From Patulibacter sp040675535 (GTDB lineage Bacteria; Actinomycetota; Thermoleophilia; Solirubrobacterales; Solirubrobacteraceae): a DNA stretch of 64,000 nt. Numbering within the stretch: position 1 is the first letter of the stretch; each line of letters starts with the position of its first letter. Made by a program: the position numbers and the translations under genes. Of this stretch, positions 25,292-34,167 are shown in pieces. Where the stretch lies: assembly GCF_040675535.1 (NCBI RefSeq), contig NZ_JBFAPC010000003.1, positions 18,063 to 82,062 of the forward strand, read 5' to 3'. The notes below the pieces were generated by a model. It was not told the origin of the DNA, ran no database searches, and saw only the letters and a list, made by a program, of their open reading frames with translations.

Positions 25292-25369
25292 GCCCTCAAG
25301 CGTATCCCGGCCCCCGTACCGACCCACACGCCGCGCTCGACGTGGCGCGGGCTCGACCGGTCTGTTACC

Positions 25370-25394
25370 TTCAGACTTGTTCAGATGTTCATGC
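25370..25394. promoter_or_regulatory. SmtB/CzrA-type operator upstream of the CDF gene
   Basis: Repeated TTCAG and GTTCA elements (TTCAGACTTG, TTCAGATGTTCATG) resemble the TGAAC/GTTCA half-sites of SmtB/CzrA operators. They lie 24 bp before the CDF start and about 80 bp from the regulator start. Confidence 0.5.
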
Positions 25395-25417
25395 TTTTAG
25401 GAGCAGGAATCAGTCTC

Positions 25418-26320
25418 ATGGCCCACGATCACTCCCACGGCATCGTCACCGCCGGCGCCCGCCACAAGCGTGCGCTGACGATCGCACTGGCGCTCACTGC
25501 GACGTACCTCGTCGTCGAGCTCTCGGTCGGCCTCGCGATCGGCTCCCTCGCGCTGATCTCCGATGCCGGCCACATGCTCACCGACACCGCGGGGCTCGCC
25601 CTGGCGCTGACGGCGATCGTGATGGCGCAGAGCACGCCGGACGACGAACGGACGTACGGTCGCTACCGGCTCGAGGCGCTCGCGTCGCTGGCCAACGCTG
25701 TGCTGCTGTTCGCGGTCGCGATCTACGTCCTCATCGAGGCCGTCGGCCGGTTCCAGGACCCCACCGACGTCCCCGGACTCGGGCTGATGGTCGTCGCCTT
25801 CGTCGGCCTCGTGGTCAACGTCGCCTCGTTCCTGCTCCTGCGCGCCGGCGCGAAGGAGAGCCTGAACGTCCGCGGCGCGTTCCTCGAGGTCTGGGCCGAC
25901 ATGATCGGCTCGCTCGGCGTGCTCGCGGCCGGCGCGGTCATGCTCGCGACCGACTGGCCCTACGCCGACCCGATCGTCGGCGTCGCGATCGGCCTGTTCG
26001 TCCTCCCCCGCGCCTGGCGTCTGGGCGCCGACGCGGTCCACATCCTCATGGAGGGCGCGCCGAAGGACGTCGACGTCGCCGATGTGCGGAGCACGCTCGC
26101 GGCATTGCCCGGGGTGCAGGGCGTCCACGACCTGCACGTCTGGACCCTGACCTCCGGCACCGACGTGGCCAGCGCCCACCTGCAGATGGCCGAAGGCGCC
26201 GACGGCGGCGCCGTCCTGACCGCCGCCACGGCTCTCCTTCGCGAGCGATTCAACATCTCGCACGCGACGATCCAGACCGAGCCCAGCGGTTACGACACCG
26301 ACGACGAACCGGGGATCTGA
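25418..26320 (+). CDS. Cation diffusion facilitator, CzcD-like zinc exporter
   Basis: 300-residue CDF antiporter exporting Zn (perhaps Cd or Co) in exchange for protons. N-terminal MAHDHSHG metal tail, six helices, and metal sites in SDAGHMLTD (helix 2) and EVWADMIGS (helix 5). The C-terminal cytoplasmic domain has LHVWTLTSG. ATG 25418 was chosen because it begins with the typical His tail; the nearest Shine-Dalgarno (GGAG, about 25400) is far upstream. One base separates it from the ZntA-like gene, giving a zinc-efflux operon under the divergent CzrA-like sensor. Confidence 0.93.
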   Translation: MAHDHSHGIVTAGARHKRALTIALALTATYLVVELSVGLAIGSLALISDAGHMLTDTAGLALALTAIVMAQSTPDDERTYGRYRLEALASLANAVLLFAVAIYVLIEAVGRFQDPTDVPGLGLMVVAFVGLVVNVASFLLLRAGAKESLNVRGAFLEVWADMIGSLGVLAAGAVMLATDWPYADPIVGVAIGLFVLPRAWRLGADAVHILMEGAPKDVDVADVRSTLAALPGVQGVHDLHVWTLTSGTDVASAHLQMAEGADGGAVLTAATALLRERFNISHATIQTEPSGYDTDDEPGI

Positions 26321-26321
26321 C

Positions 26322-28937
26322 ATGAGCACCGAGACCATCGACCTGCCGCTGGGCAGGGACGCCGACTGCGAGCCGTGTGCCGGCCGGATCCGCGAGACCC
26401 TCGTCCACCACGCCGGCGTCACCGGCGTCGCCGGTGTGCGTGACGACACCGCCCTGCGGGTCACCGTCGACGCCGAACGGTGCGACGCCGCGTGCCTTGC
26501 AGAGGCGCTCGAGGACGCGCGCCGAGCGCTGCACGGCCGCTACAGCCACCCCGAGATGACCGTCACCGGGATGGACTGCGCCGACTGCGCCACGCGCATC
26601 GAGCACACCGTCCGTCGGCTGCCCGGCGTCGACGGCGTGAGCGTCAGCGTCACCTCGGCGCGCATGCGGCTGGAGCTGGACACCGAGGTCGGCGACCTCG
26701 AGACCGTCCGCGGCCGCGTCTCCAAGCTCGGCTACGGCGTCGGCGAGACGATCGCCCCGCCCTCCGCCGCCGGATCGGCGGCCCCCGCAGAGCTGCCGCA
26801 GGCGGCCGCGTGCGACGACGCGTGCTGCGCCCCGGAGGACGCCACCCCGGACGCCGGCGACCACGGGGAGGCGCTGCATCGACATGCTGCACCGCCTTCC
26901 GCGGCGGTCGGAGTCACCGCTCCGGCGAGCACCGGGACAGGCGGGCTGCTTCGCGAATGGGCGCGCGGATCCGACCGGGTGACGCGCACGTCCGCCGTGC
27001 TGCTGCTGGTCGCGGTGCTCTTCGACCTGACCCGGTTCCCGGGGGTGTTCGCGATCGCCGCCTACGCCCTCAGCACCGCGACGGGTGGCGTCTCGATCGC
27101 ACGGTCCGGGATCAGGGGCGCGATCGCGACGCGCCGGCCCGACATGAACCTCCTGATGGCGATCGCCGTGCTCGGCGCGGTGGCGATCGGGGCGTGGATG
27201 GAGGCCGCGCTTGTCGTCGTCCTCTTCTCGATCGGCGAGCTGCTCGAGGGACGCGCCGTCGGCCGCGCGCGCCGCGAGCTCGAGGCGCTGGTCTCGCTCG
27301 CCCCGCAGGTCGCCGTGGTCCGACGGACGCACTCCCACGGTGGCGCCCTGCACCACGAGGAGCTGACCGTGCCGGTGGACGCACTGATCGTCGGAGACGT
27401 CGTGATCGTCCGCCCAGGAGAGCAGATCCCCGCAGACGGGACGATCCTCGAGGGCGCCTCGGCGATCGATCAGGCCGCGATCACCGGCGAGTCGACGCCG
27501 GTGGATCGCGAAGCCGGCGAGCAGGTCTTCGCGGGCACGCTCAACGGCGAGGGACTGCTCGCCATCACGACCACGAGCGCCCCCGGCGACACGACGCTCG
27601 ATCGCATCGCCCGGCTCGTCGCCGACGCGCAGGCACGGCGCTCGCCGTCGGAGCGCTGGGTGCAGGCCTTCGCGCGGATCTACACCCCGATCGTCATCGC
27701 CGCCGCGCTCCTGGTGGCGATCGTGCCGCCCGTGCTCGGCCTGATGGAGTTCTCCGACGCGTTCTACTCGGCGCTGGCGCTCCTGATCCTCGCCTGCCCG
27801 TGTGCCCTGGTCCTGTCGACCCCGGTCTCGATCGTCTCCGCGCTGGGACGCGCCTCCGCCGCCGGCGTCCTGGTCAAGGGCGGCGCGCATCTCGAACGCG
27901 CCGCGACGATCCAGACCGTCGCGTTCGACAAGACCGGCACGCTGACGGCCGGAGAGCCCGACGTCGTGCAGGTCGACGGCGTCGCGCCCGACGGCACGCT
28001 CTACCCCGTCGGCGCAACCCCGGAGATGCTCCGCACGTCGGTGCTGGCAGTGGCCGCTGCGCTCGAGCAGGGCTCCGCGCACCCGCTGGCCGTGGCGATC
28101 GTCACGGCGGCTCAGGACCGCGGGATCGGGCTCCCGCACGCGACCGACCTGCGGTCGCTGACCGGCCTGGGCGCATCGGGCATCATCGGCGCAGACCCGT
28201 GCCGCGTCGGCAGCCCGCGGCTGCTGGCCACGGACGAGCAGCCTCCGATGGTGCGTGAGCTCGCCGAGCGGCTGCAGGACGCCGGGCGGACCGTCGTCCT
28301 CGTCGAGCGCGCCGGCACGGTGATCGGCGCGATCGGGCTCGCCGACCGCCCGCGGCCCGAAGCCCGGGAGGCGATGGGCCGCCTGGGCGAGCTCGGCATC
28401 ACCCGGACGGTGATGCTGACGGGCGACACCCCCGAGACCGCCGCGGCGATCGCCGGCGACCTCGGGATCGCGGGGGTCGCCGCCGATCTGCTGCCGGGCG
28501 ACAAGGCCGACGCCGTGCGGCGGCTCGGCGACGGCGTCGCGATGGTCGGCGACGGCGTCAACGACACCCCGGCGCTGGCGGCGTCGGACCTCGGCATCGC
28601 GATGGGGACCGCCGGCAGCCCCGCGGCGATCGAGGTCGCCGACGTGGCGCTGATGGGCGACGACCCGCGGAAGATCGCGGAGCTGATCGGGCTGGCGCGG
28701 TGGACCCGCACGGTCGTGCGGCAGAACATCGCGTTCTCGCTGGGGACGAAGGCGATCGCCGCCGTGTTCCTGCTCTTCGGCGCGCTGCCCCTGTGGGCCG
28801 CGGTCGGGGTCGACGTCGGCGCGTCGCTCCTGGTCGTCGCCAACGGCCTGCGGCTCGTCTCGGGGCGCCCCGTCGGACAGCGCGAGCTGCCGATCCTCGA
28901 GCGCAGCGCCGTGGCCGGCCCGACGGTGTTCGTGTGA
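26322..28937 (+). CDS. Zn/Cd/Pb-exporting P1B-type ATPase, ZntA-like
   Basis: 871-residue P1B-2-like pump. Two N-terminal CxxC metal-binding regions (DCEPC at about 16-20, GMDCADC in an HMA domain at about 85) are followed by a Cys-rich linker (CDDACCAPE). The membrane metal site is CPC (LACPCALVLSTP), unlike the SPC pumps elsewhere in the window. DKTGT, TGES and GDGVND are intact; LHHEELTV and an HSHGG insert lie near the actuator domain. It is in operon with the CDF exporter (1-bp gap) and overlaps the next gene by GTGA. Confidence 0.94.
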   Translation: MSTETIDLPLGRDADCEPCAGRIRETLVHHAGVTGVAGVRDDTALRVTVDAERCDAACLAEALEDARRALHGRYSHPEMTVTGMDCADCATRIEHTVRRLPGVDGVSVSVTSARMRLELDTEVGDLETVRGRVSKLGYGVGETIAPPSAAGSAAPAELPQAAACDDACCAPEDATPDAGDHGEALHRHAAPPSAAVGVTAPASTGTGGLLREWARGSDRVTRTSAVLLLVAVLFDLTRFPGVFAIAAYALSTATGGVSIARSGIRGAIATRRPDMNLLMAIAVLGAVAIGAWMEAALVVVLFSIGELLEGRAVGRARRELEALVSLAPQVAVVRRTHSHGGALHHEELTVPVDALIVGDVVIVRPGEQIPADGTILEGASAIDQAAITGESTPVDREAGEQVFAGTLNGEGLLAITTTSAPGDTTLDRIARLVADAQARRSPSERWVQAFARIYTPIVIAAALLVAIVPPVLGLMEFSDAFYSALALLILACPCALVLSTPVSIVSALGRASAAGVLVKGGAHLERAATIQTVAFDKTGTLTAGEPDVVQVDGVAPDGTLYPVGATPEMLRTSVLAVAAALEQGSAHPLAVAIVTAAQDRGIGLPHATDLRSLTGLGASGIIGADPCRVGSPRLLATDEQPPMVRELAERLQDAGRTVVLVERAGTVIGAIGLADRPRPEAREAMGRLGELGITRTVMLTGDTPETAAAIAGDLGIAGVAADLLPGDKADAVRRLGDGVAMVGDGVNDTPALAASDLGIAMGTAGSPAAIEVADVALMGDDPRKIAELIGLARWTRTVVRQNIAFSLGTKAIAAVFLLFGALPLWAAVGVDVGASLLVVANGLRLVSGRPVGQRELPILERSAVAGPTVFV

Positions 28938-29806
28938 GCTCGCGCCCGTTGCCACGTCGCCCGCAGCCGTCTCCGGGACGCTGGGGCTTCGGTGCCGCGC
29001 TGTTGATCCTTGTCGCGACCCTGGGGAGCGCGTCCTTGGCCGTGATCCCCGACCTCCTCCTCGGAGACGACACGCTGACGCGCAGGATCGTCGGTCAGCT
29101 CGGCAGCATGATCACCCAGAACGCCGTCTTCGTGGCCCTGCCCGTGGTGATCATCGCGCTGCTGCTGCAAGCGCGTCCCGCCCCGAGCGCCTTCGGTCTG
29201 CGCACGCCCTCCCGGCCGTGGATGACCGCGGGGGCGGTGGTCGTGGCCTTCGTCGGCTACCTCCTCATCTCCAACCTCCTCGGGTCGCTCCTCGACGTCG
29301 GCGACCGCAAGGACTCGCAGCCCGCCACCCTCGGAGCGACCGAGAGCGTCGCCGCCGGGATCGCCATCGCCCTCGGCGTCACGATCCTCGCCCCGGTCGG
29401 CGAGGAGTTCCTGATGCGCGGAGTCGTGTACCCGGGCATGCGAGACGGCCTGAGCAGCCGCATCGGCCCCTGGGCCGCCATCGCCGCCGCCGCCGTGGTC
29501 AACGGGCTGATCTTCGGCGCACTGCACGGCGCCACGGACCTGATCTTCATCCCGATGCTGATGACGTTCGGGATCGTGCTGTGCCTGCTCTACCAGGTGA
29601 CCGGATCGTTGTACGCACCGATCGCGCTCCACCTCACTAACAACACGGTCGCGATCGCCACGGCGCTGGGGTGGACCGTCCTGGAGGGCCTCGCGCTCTG
29701 GCTGAGCGCCGCGGCCGTCCTGAGCCTCGCGGCCCGCGTCGTCGGGACGGTCACGCGACGCAGCCGTGCCGGGATCTCCGAGGCGGGCGCCTCGCCGGCT
29801 GCGTGA
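28934..29806 (+). CDS. CPBP intramembrane metalloprotease
   Basis: 290-residue, about eight-helix protein of the CPBP/Abi family. Catalytic motifs are EEFLMRGVVYPGMR (EExxxR), FGALHG and HLTNN with the metal-binding His residues. Bacterial members include bacteriocin self-immunity proteins and membrane proteases of unknown substrate. The GTG start at 28934 overlaps the ZntA-like stop, which places it as third gene of the zinc operon. That is an unusual partner and suggests a role in processing a membrane protein under zinc stress. Confidence 0.85.
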   Translation: MSSRPLPRRPQPSPGRWGFGAALLILVATLGSASLAVIPDLLLGDDTLTRRIVGQLGSMITQNAVFVALPVVIIALLLQARPAPSAFGLRTPSRPWMTAGAVVVAFVGYLLISNLLGSLLDVGDRKDSQPATLGATESVAAGIAIALGVTILAPVGEEFLMRGVVYPGMRDGLSSRIGPWAAIAAAAVVNGLIFGALHGATDLIFIPMLMTFGIVLCLLYQVTGSLYAPIALHLTNNTVAIATALGWTVLEGLALWLSAAAVLSLAARVVGTVTRRSRAGISEAGASPAA

Positions 29807-30112
29807 TCAGCGCGGTCGGCGGGCACGAGACCGTGCGATCTCCTCCCGCCAGTCCGTCCCCCAGATGCGCTCGCGGAGCACGACGACCATGACCGCGCCG
29901 ACCGCCAACGCGAGGAGCAGCTGCACGGTGCCGGAGCTCGTCACCACGGACGCAGCGCTCCACACGAGCGCCTCGATCAGCACCAACGTGCAGATCCAGA
30001 AGAGTCGCCCGCGTTGCCGGGGCTCCGCGACGGGCCGGGGCAGTACCTTCGCCCCCTCGCCGGGCGGCGGCGGCCTGCGGGACTTCTGACGACGACTCTT
30101 CTTGGCAGCCAC
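29807..30112 (-). CDS. Small two-helix membrane protein, hypothetical
   Basis: 101 residues starting at GTG 30112. A basic, Pro-rich cytoplasmic head (AAKKSRRQKSRRPPPP) precedes two helices (about 38-58 and 62-80) and a charged tail. No family recognised. Its stop abuts the convergent CPBP stop with no gap. A TACA-type palindrome lies about 85 bp upstream. Confidence 0.6.
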   Translation of the reverse strand: MAAKKSRRQKSRRPPPPGEGAKVLPRPVAEPRQRGRLFWICTLVLIEALVWSAASVVTSSGTVQLLLALAVGAVMVVVLRERIWGTDWREEIARSRARRPR

Positions 30113-30196
30113 TGCGGTCCTCCGCACGGGATGGGTCCGGCCCCGTCCGCCCACGACCGGACGTTCATCGAGCGACGGATCACGCCACCGAAGTAT

Positions 30197-30211
30197 CCTA
30201 CATCGCGTCGG
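30197..30211. promoter_or_regulatory. TACA-type palindrome upstream of 30112 and 30412 genes
   Basis: CCTACATCGCGTCGG, with one mismatch in the right arm (GTCGG). It stands between two divergent small membrane-protein genes and could serve either. Confidence 0.5.
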
Positions 30212-30411
30212 AGTGGCCACGCCGCTCGGCCGATGTGAATACGCCAGACTCGTCGCATGGAGTGTCCGGACCGACGTACGAACGAGACCCCGACAGGGAG
30301 GCAGCCCGCGGCCGCGGGTCGGCGCCGGCGACCGGCGCGCCTCGCGCATCACAGGTCCCGGGCGGCGCGGAACTCTCGATCGTGCGGTGGCCGCCGGATG
30401 AGGCGCGACAC

Positions 30412-30594
30412 ATGAGGCGTGTCTCTTCTCTCCAGGTGGTGACGGCCCTGTTCGTCGCGGTGCTGGTCGTCGTGCTGGTCACGTTCACGACGCTCGCTGT
30501 CACGTCGGCCTCCCGCTCATCCGCCGACGCCACGACGACCACCGGACCGGCCCCGCCCCCCACCCAGCCGACGCTCACCACCTTCGACCCCTGA
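30412..30594 (+). CDS. Small single-pass membrane protein, hypothetical
   Basis: 60 residues: one long hydrophobic helix (about 8-31) and a Thr/Pro-rich tail (TTTTGPAPPPTQPT) that would face outside. ATG 30412 follows a GAGG site eight bases upstream. A GTG at 30235 would add 59 residues that look like random GC-rich frame, so the short form is preferred. No family recognised. Confidence 0.45.
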   Translation: MRRVSSLQVVTALFVAVLVVVLVTFTTLAVTSASRSSADATTTTGPAPPPTQPTLTTFDP

Positions 30595-30652
30595 CGCGCC
30601 GCCGCGCCGGCGCAACGAGCCGTTCACGCGTTGCCGCGGGGACTGCCCTACT

Positions 30653-30667
30653 CCTACAGTGCGTAGT
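30653..30667. promoter_or_regulatory. TACA-type palindrome upstream of the M23 peptidase gene
   Basis: CCTACAGTGCGTAGT, with one mismatch at the last base. It overlaps a TACAGT box (30655-30660) that could be the -10 of the M23 gene, which starts about 65 bp downstream. Confidence 0.55.
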
Positions 30668-30731
30668 TCACCTGGGGGCGGGCACGTCGTTTCGACGTCT
30701 GCTGCGGCCCTCGCTGACCTCCGGAGTCCGG

Positions 30732-31976
30732 TTGCGCCCCCGCCTCGTATCCATCCCCCTTGCGGTTGTCGCGCTCGCGCTCGCACCGTCGGCGTCGGAC
30801 CTGGTTCCCGGAGTCGACCCGGGCGGTGTCGCCCGCGCGGCGGCGTCGCCAGAGCGGCTCGAGCGTCTTCGCGAGCGGATCGTGGCGACGGAGGGCCGCG
30901 TGGCGCGCCGCAAGGGCCGCGAGCGCGTCCTGACGACCGACGTGCAGCGCTTCGGGGATCGGATCGACAGGATGGCCGAGCGCATCGCCCAGCTCCAGAC
31001 ACGCCAGGACGGGGCACAGCGTGATCTGGACGCGAGCACCGCCGAGCTCGAGCGAACCCAGTCGGAGCTGCGGACCCAACGTCGGCGGTTGGTGCGGCTG
31101 CGCGGCCGGCTCGCCGAGTCCCGCAGGATCCTGGCAGCGCGGCTGGTCGAGCTCTATCAGGCGGACAAGCCGGATCTCGTCGGGGTGGTCGTCGACAGCC
31201 AGGGGTTCTCCGATCTGCTCGAACGCGCGGAGTTCCTCCAGAAGATCGGACAACAGGACCGCCGGGTCGTCGGGGCGGTGCGCAGCGCGCGGACCGAGGC
31301 GGCGAGCTCCGAACGGCGCCTCGCGCAGCTCGAGGGCAGCCAGCGTGCCGCCGCACGCAGCATCGAGGGGCGCCGCAACGAGATCGCGACCGTCAGACGC
31401 CGCGTGGTGGCCACCCGTACGGCCGTTGCCGCCGACCGCGCCGATCGCGCCGCCCTCTTGCGGAGCGTCCGCGGAAGTCGGCAGACCGACGAGGGCAGCA
31501 TCGCGTCGATGCGCCGCGCCGAGACCCGGATCCGGCGTCAGATCGCTGCTGCGTCGACCCCGGCCGTGAGTGGCGGCGGCGGTGGTGGTGATGGCCCGGT
31601 CAAGCGCGGGTCGGGGCGGCTGGTCTGGCCGGCCAACGGCCAGTTCACCTCCCCGTTCGGCCCCCGCTGGGGGCGTCTGCATGCCGGCATCGACATCGCG
31701 GTGCCGACCGGCACGCCGGTCCGGGCCGCCGATTCGGGAACGGTGACGATCGCCGGATGGACGGGCGGCTACGGCAACTACGTGTGCGTCGACGTCGGCG
31801 GCGGCCTGACCGTCTGCGGTGCGCACAACTCGAGCCTCAAGGTCCGCGTCGGTCAGCGCGTGGCTCGCGGCGACGTCGTGGCCCTCAGCGGCAACACGGG
31901 CAACAGCACCGGCCCGCACGTGCACTTCGAGACCCGCGTCGGCGGGGTCCCGCGGGACCCCATGACCTACCTCTGA
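30732..31976 (+). CDS. EnvC/NlpD-like coiled-coil M23 metallopeptidase
   Basis: 414-residue secreted protein: signal peptide, a long coiled coil (about 38-270, rich in Glu/Arg/Leu), a Gly linker, then an M23 domain with full zinc motifs HAGIDI, CGAHNS and GPHVHFE. It would cut peptidoglycan cross-links or activate amidases during division. The start is a TTG at 30732 following CCGGAG; the residues after it (RPRLVSIPLAVVALALAPS) form a good signal. Unlike the M23 protein at 23679, the HxH motif is intact. Confidence 0.88.
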   Translation: MRPRLVSIPLAVVALALAPSASDLVPGVDPGGVARAAASPERLERLRERIVATEGRVARRKGRERVLTTDVQRFGDRIDRMAERIAQLQTRQDGAQRDLDASTAELERTQSELRTQRRRLVRLRGRLAESRRILAARLVELYQADKPDLVGVVVDSQGFSDLLERAEFLQKIGQQDRRVVGAVRSARTEAASSERRLAQLEGSQRAAARSIEGRRNEIATVRRRVVATRTAVAADRADRAALLRSVRGSRQTDEGSIASMRRAETRIRRQIAAASTPAVSGGGGGGDGPVKRGSGRLVWPANGQFTSPFGPRWGRLHAGIDIAVPTGTPVRAADSGTVTIAGWTGGYGNYVCVDVGGGLTVCGAHNSSLKVRVGQRVARGDVVALSGNTGNSTGPHVHFETRVGGVPRDPMTYL

Positions 31977-32060
31977 GCGCTGCGGCCGACGGTGACCCGA
32001 CCCGTCCCGCCCCGAAGCGCGGCCGGACCGGCGCGCTCGGGGGGCTGGTGGAAGCGCTGG

Positions 32061-32735
32061 TCAGCCGTCGTCGCGCGGGAGTCGGCGGTGGCGCAAGACC
32101 GCCGCGACGCCGCCGGCCAGGACGAGGAGCACGATGCTGGGAACGACCCAGCCGGGGGTCTCGTCGCCCTGCCCGGACACGTCCTCGACCGGAGTGGCGG
32201 CCGTCGGCTCCGGCGGCTCGGCGACGGGCGCCGCCGAGGTGGTGGTGCTCTCCGGCGCGGCCGCCTTCTGCTCGGGCGGCCCCGGGGGATTCGTGCGGTC
32301 GTTGGTGACCCGCAGCTCTCTGCCGGTGCTCAACGTGACGTAGGCCGCGACGTCCCAGTCCTGCCAGGATCCTCGTCCGGCGACCGGGATCTCGGCGTGA
32401 TGGATGCCGCTCTCGTCGCGATCGGTGGCGACGCGGATGGACCGCTCCCGGCCGGAAAGACGGATCCAGTAGACGACCTTGGAGCCCCCGCCGGACCCGC
32501 GGCCGGTCAGCGTGGTGGCGAGGTCCACCTCGCCCGCCTCGGCCGCCGAGCCCTGGACGGCGATGCGCGCTCCTCCCCCGCCTCCGTCGGCGACGTCGAT
32601 ACCACCGTGCGCGTCCGCGGACACCGGCGCGACCAGCAGGACGACGGCGGAGACCATCAGGGCAACGGGCCGGCCGACGCGCCGCGGCCGCGCCGTCGTC
32701 GCGACCGGCGGATGGGTGCGGGAAAGGTGGTTCAT
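32061..32735 (-). CDS. Secreted, membrane-anchored protein with N-terminal His after signal, hypothetical
   Basis: 224 residues. Signal peptide ends in VSADA, so the mature chain would begin HGGIDVADGG. A beta-rich middle (WIRLSG, YVTLSTGREL) precedes a Pro/Ala/Thr linker and a C-terminal helix with basic tail (HRRRLPRDDG-like). An N-terminal His after the signal is a copper-site feature in CopC and related proteins, but the family is not recognised. It overlaps the upstream membrane-protein gene by ATGA and ends the DsbA-VKOR operon. Confidence 0.65.
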   Translation of the reverse strand: MNHLSRTHPPVATTARPRRVGRPVALMVSAVVLLVAPVSADAHGGIDVADGGGGGARIAVQGSAAEAGEVDLATTLTGRGSGGGSKVVYWIRLSGRERSIRVATDRDESGIHHAEIPVAGRGSWQDWDVAAYVTLSTGRELRVTNDRTNPPGPPEQKAAAPESTTTSAAPVAEPPEPTAATPVEDVSGQGDETPGWVVPSIVLLVLAGGVAAVLRHRRLPRDDG

Positions 32736-34153
32736 GAGAGCAGCCAGAGTCCGAGGGAGGTGAAGGCCACCATCACCGCGAGCATCCAGTACTGGGAGCG
32801 CGCGGCCGATCGCGGGCCACGGAAGGTGCGCAGGGCGATGTCGTGGGCGGCGATGAGTCCCGCGACGTGACCGCCGACGAGGGCCACGACCTGCAGATAC
32901 CAGGTCGCTTCGGGTGAGAGGACGTCGTAGTCGATGCCCCAGGCGGCGGTGCCGAAGAGGTCGGAGCCGTCGCCCCGGGGGTCCGACATGAGGAACCCGA
33001 GCGCCTGACCGTTGATCACGAGGAACGACAGGTAGTGCGCCACGGCATACCCGAGGGCGATCGGGACGAAGCTCGGGGCGAAGCGCCCGAGCACGTCGAC
33101 GCCCCGCAGGCGGGCACGGTCGACGCTGCGCACCCCGGCGACGCCGAGGAGCACGAGCGCGGTGATCAGGGCGACGCAGAGCAGGAGGCCGACGGTGGCC
33201 GCGGCGGTCCCGGCGGTCGCGGTGTCCAGGCCGAGGTCGCCGAAGGCGTCCTGGAGGGTCGGGCCGAGTGATCCGTCGGTCGTCCACAGGTCTCCCCCGG
33301 AGACGCCGTCGAACGTCGTGGTGCCGATCAGCGTCAGGATCACGGCGGCGAGGCCCGGTGCGGATTCGATCCGCGCGAGCCCGCTGCCGGGGACGCGTAG
33401 GCGAAGCCGGCGGTCCTCCCACTGCAGCGGCGACAACGTCGAAGCGAGGTGGAAGTAGCGACCGAATCCGTCGGCGCGGTCGAGGAACGTCGACCCGAAG
33501 ATCCCGACGCCGATGAGCATCGCGGCGCCGTAGAGGAGGGCGACGAGGCCAAGGACGAACGGGTCGTCACGGTCTCCGGCGGCGAGCTCGAGCCACGCGA
33601 ACGCGAGCAGCACCACCGCGGCGGGCCAGAGCCCGAGCCGGGCGGGGTAGGTCACCGGTTGCGGCAGGCCTCCGGGACCGGCGGTCCTTCGGACGATCCA
33701 TCCCGCGAGATCCACGATGGTCCTCCACGGGCTGAGCGCCCGCCAGACATCGCCGAAGAGGAGCGAGATCACCGGGACGCCGACCCAGAACGCGACGAAG
33801 ACCATCCGGGGTGCGATGTTCGCCTGGGGATTGGCGGTGCCGGAGAGACCGGCCCAGACGGTCGTGCCGTAGAGGATCAGGCCGAGGGCACCCAGGGAGA
33901 CGCGTCCGCCGACGCGGACGCCGGCCGGGACGGCGACGCTGCGCCCATCGGCCAGCTCACGCAGCCGCGGGCGCTGCCAGAGGATGCTCAGCCCGACGAA
34001 CGAGACGACGAGGACGACACCCGCCGCCCACGCGAACAGCCATTCCGGCAACGGGAGGTCACGGCCGCCGCCGAGGCCGTGAGCCGCCGCCGGCGACGGC
34101 GTCGCCAGCAGCAGCACGACAGCCGAGAGGGCGACCGGGGCCGCGGGGCGCAT
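32732..34153 (-). CDS. Multi-pass membrane protein, hypothetical
   Basis: 473 residues with a signal-like start (VALSAVVLLLATPSPAAA) followed by HGLGGGRDLPLPEWLF and about ten to twelve helices. Conserved-looking polar loops include DVWRALSPWRTI, RYFHLASTLSPLQWEDRR and AHYLSFLVINGQ. I recall similar unnamed proteins in actinobacterial genomes near SCO/DsbA genes but no function. ATG 34153 is 14 bp after the VKOR stop; a GTG at 34189 would overlap VKOR. Its predicted mature start with His parallels the downstream gene. Confidence 0.7.
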   Translation of the reverse strand: MRPAAPVALSAVVLLLATPSPAAAHGLGGGRDLPLPEWLFAWAAGVVLVVSFVGLSILWQRPRLRELADGRSVAVPAGVRVGGRVSLGALGLILYGTTVWAGLSGTANPQANIAPRMVFVAFWVGVPVISLLFGDVWRALSPWRTIVDLAGWIVRRTAGPGGLPQPVTYPARLGLWPAAVVLLAFAWLELAAGDRDDPFVLGLVALLYGAAMLIGVGIFGSTFLDRADGFGRYFHLASTLSPLQWEDRRLRLRVPGSGLARIESAPGLAAVILTLIGTTTFDGVSGGDLWTTDGSLGPTLQDAFGDLGLDTATAGTAAATVGLLLCVALITALVLLGVAGVRSVDRARLRGVDVLGRFAPSFVPIALGYAVAHYLSFLVINGQALGFLMSDPRGDGSDLFGTAAWGIDYDVLSPEATWYLQVVALVGGHVAGLIAAHDIALRTFRGPRSAARSQYWMLAVMVAFTSLGLWLLS

Positions 34154-34167
34154 GGATCGTGTCCGGC

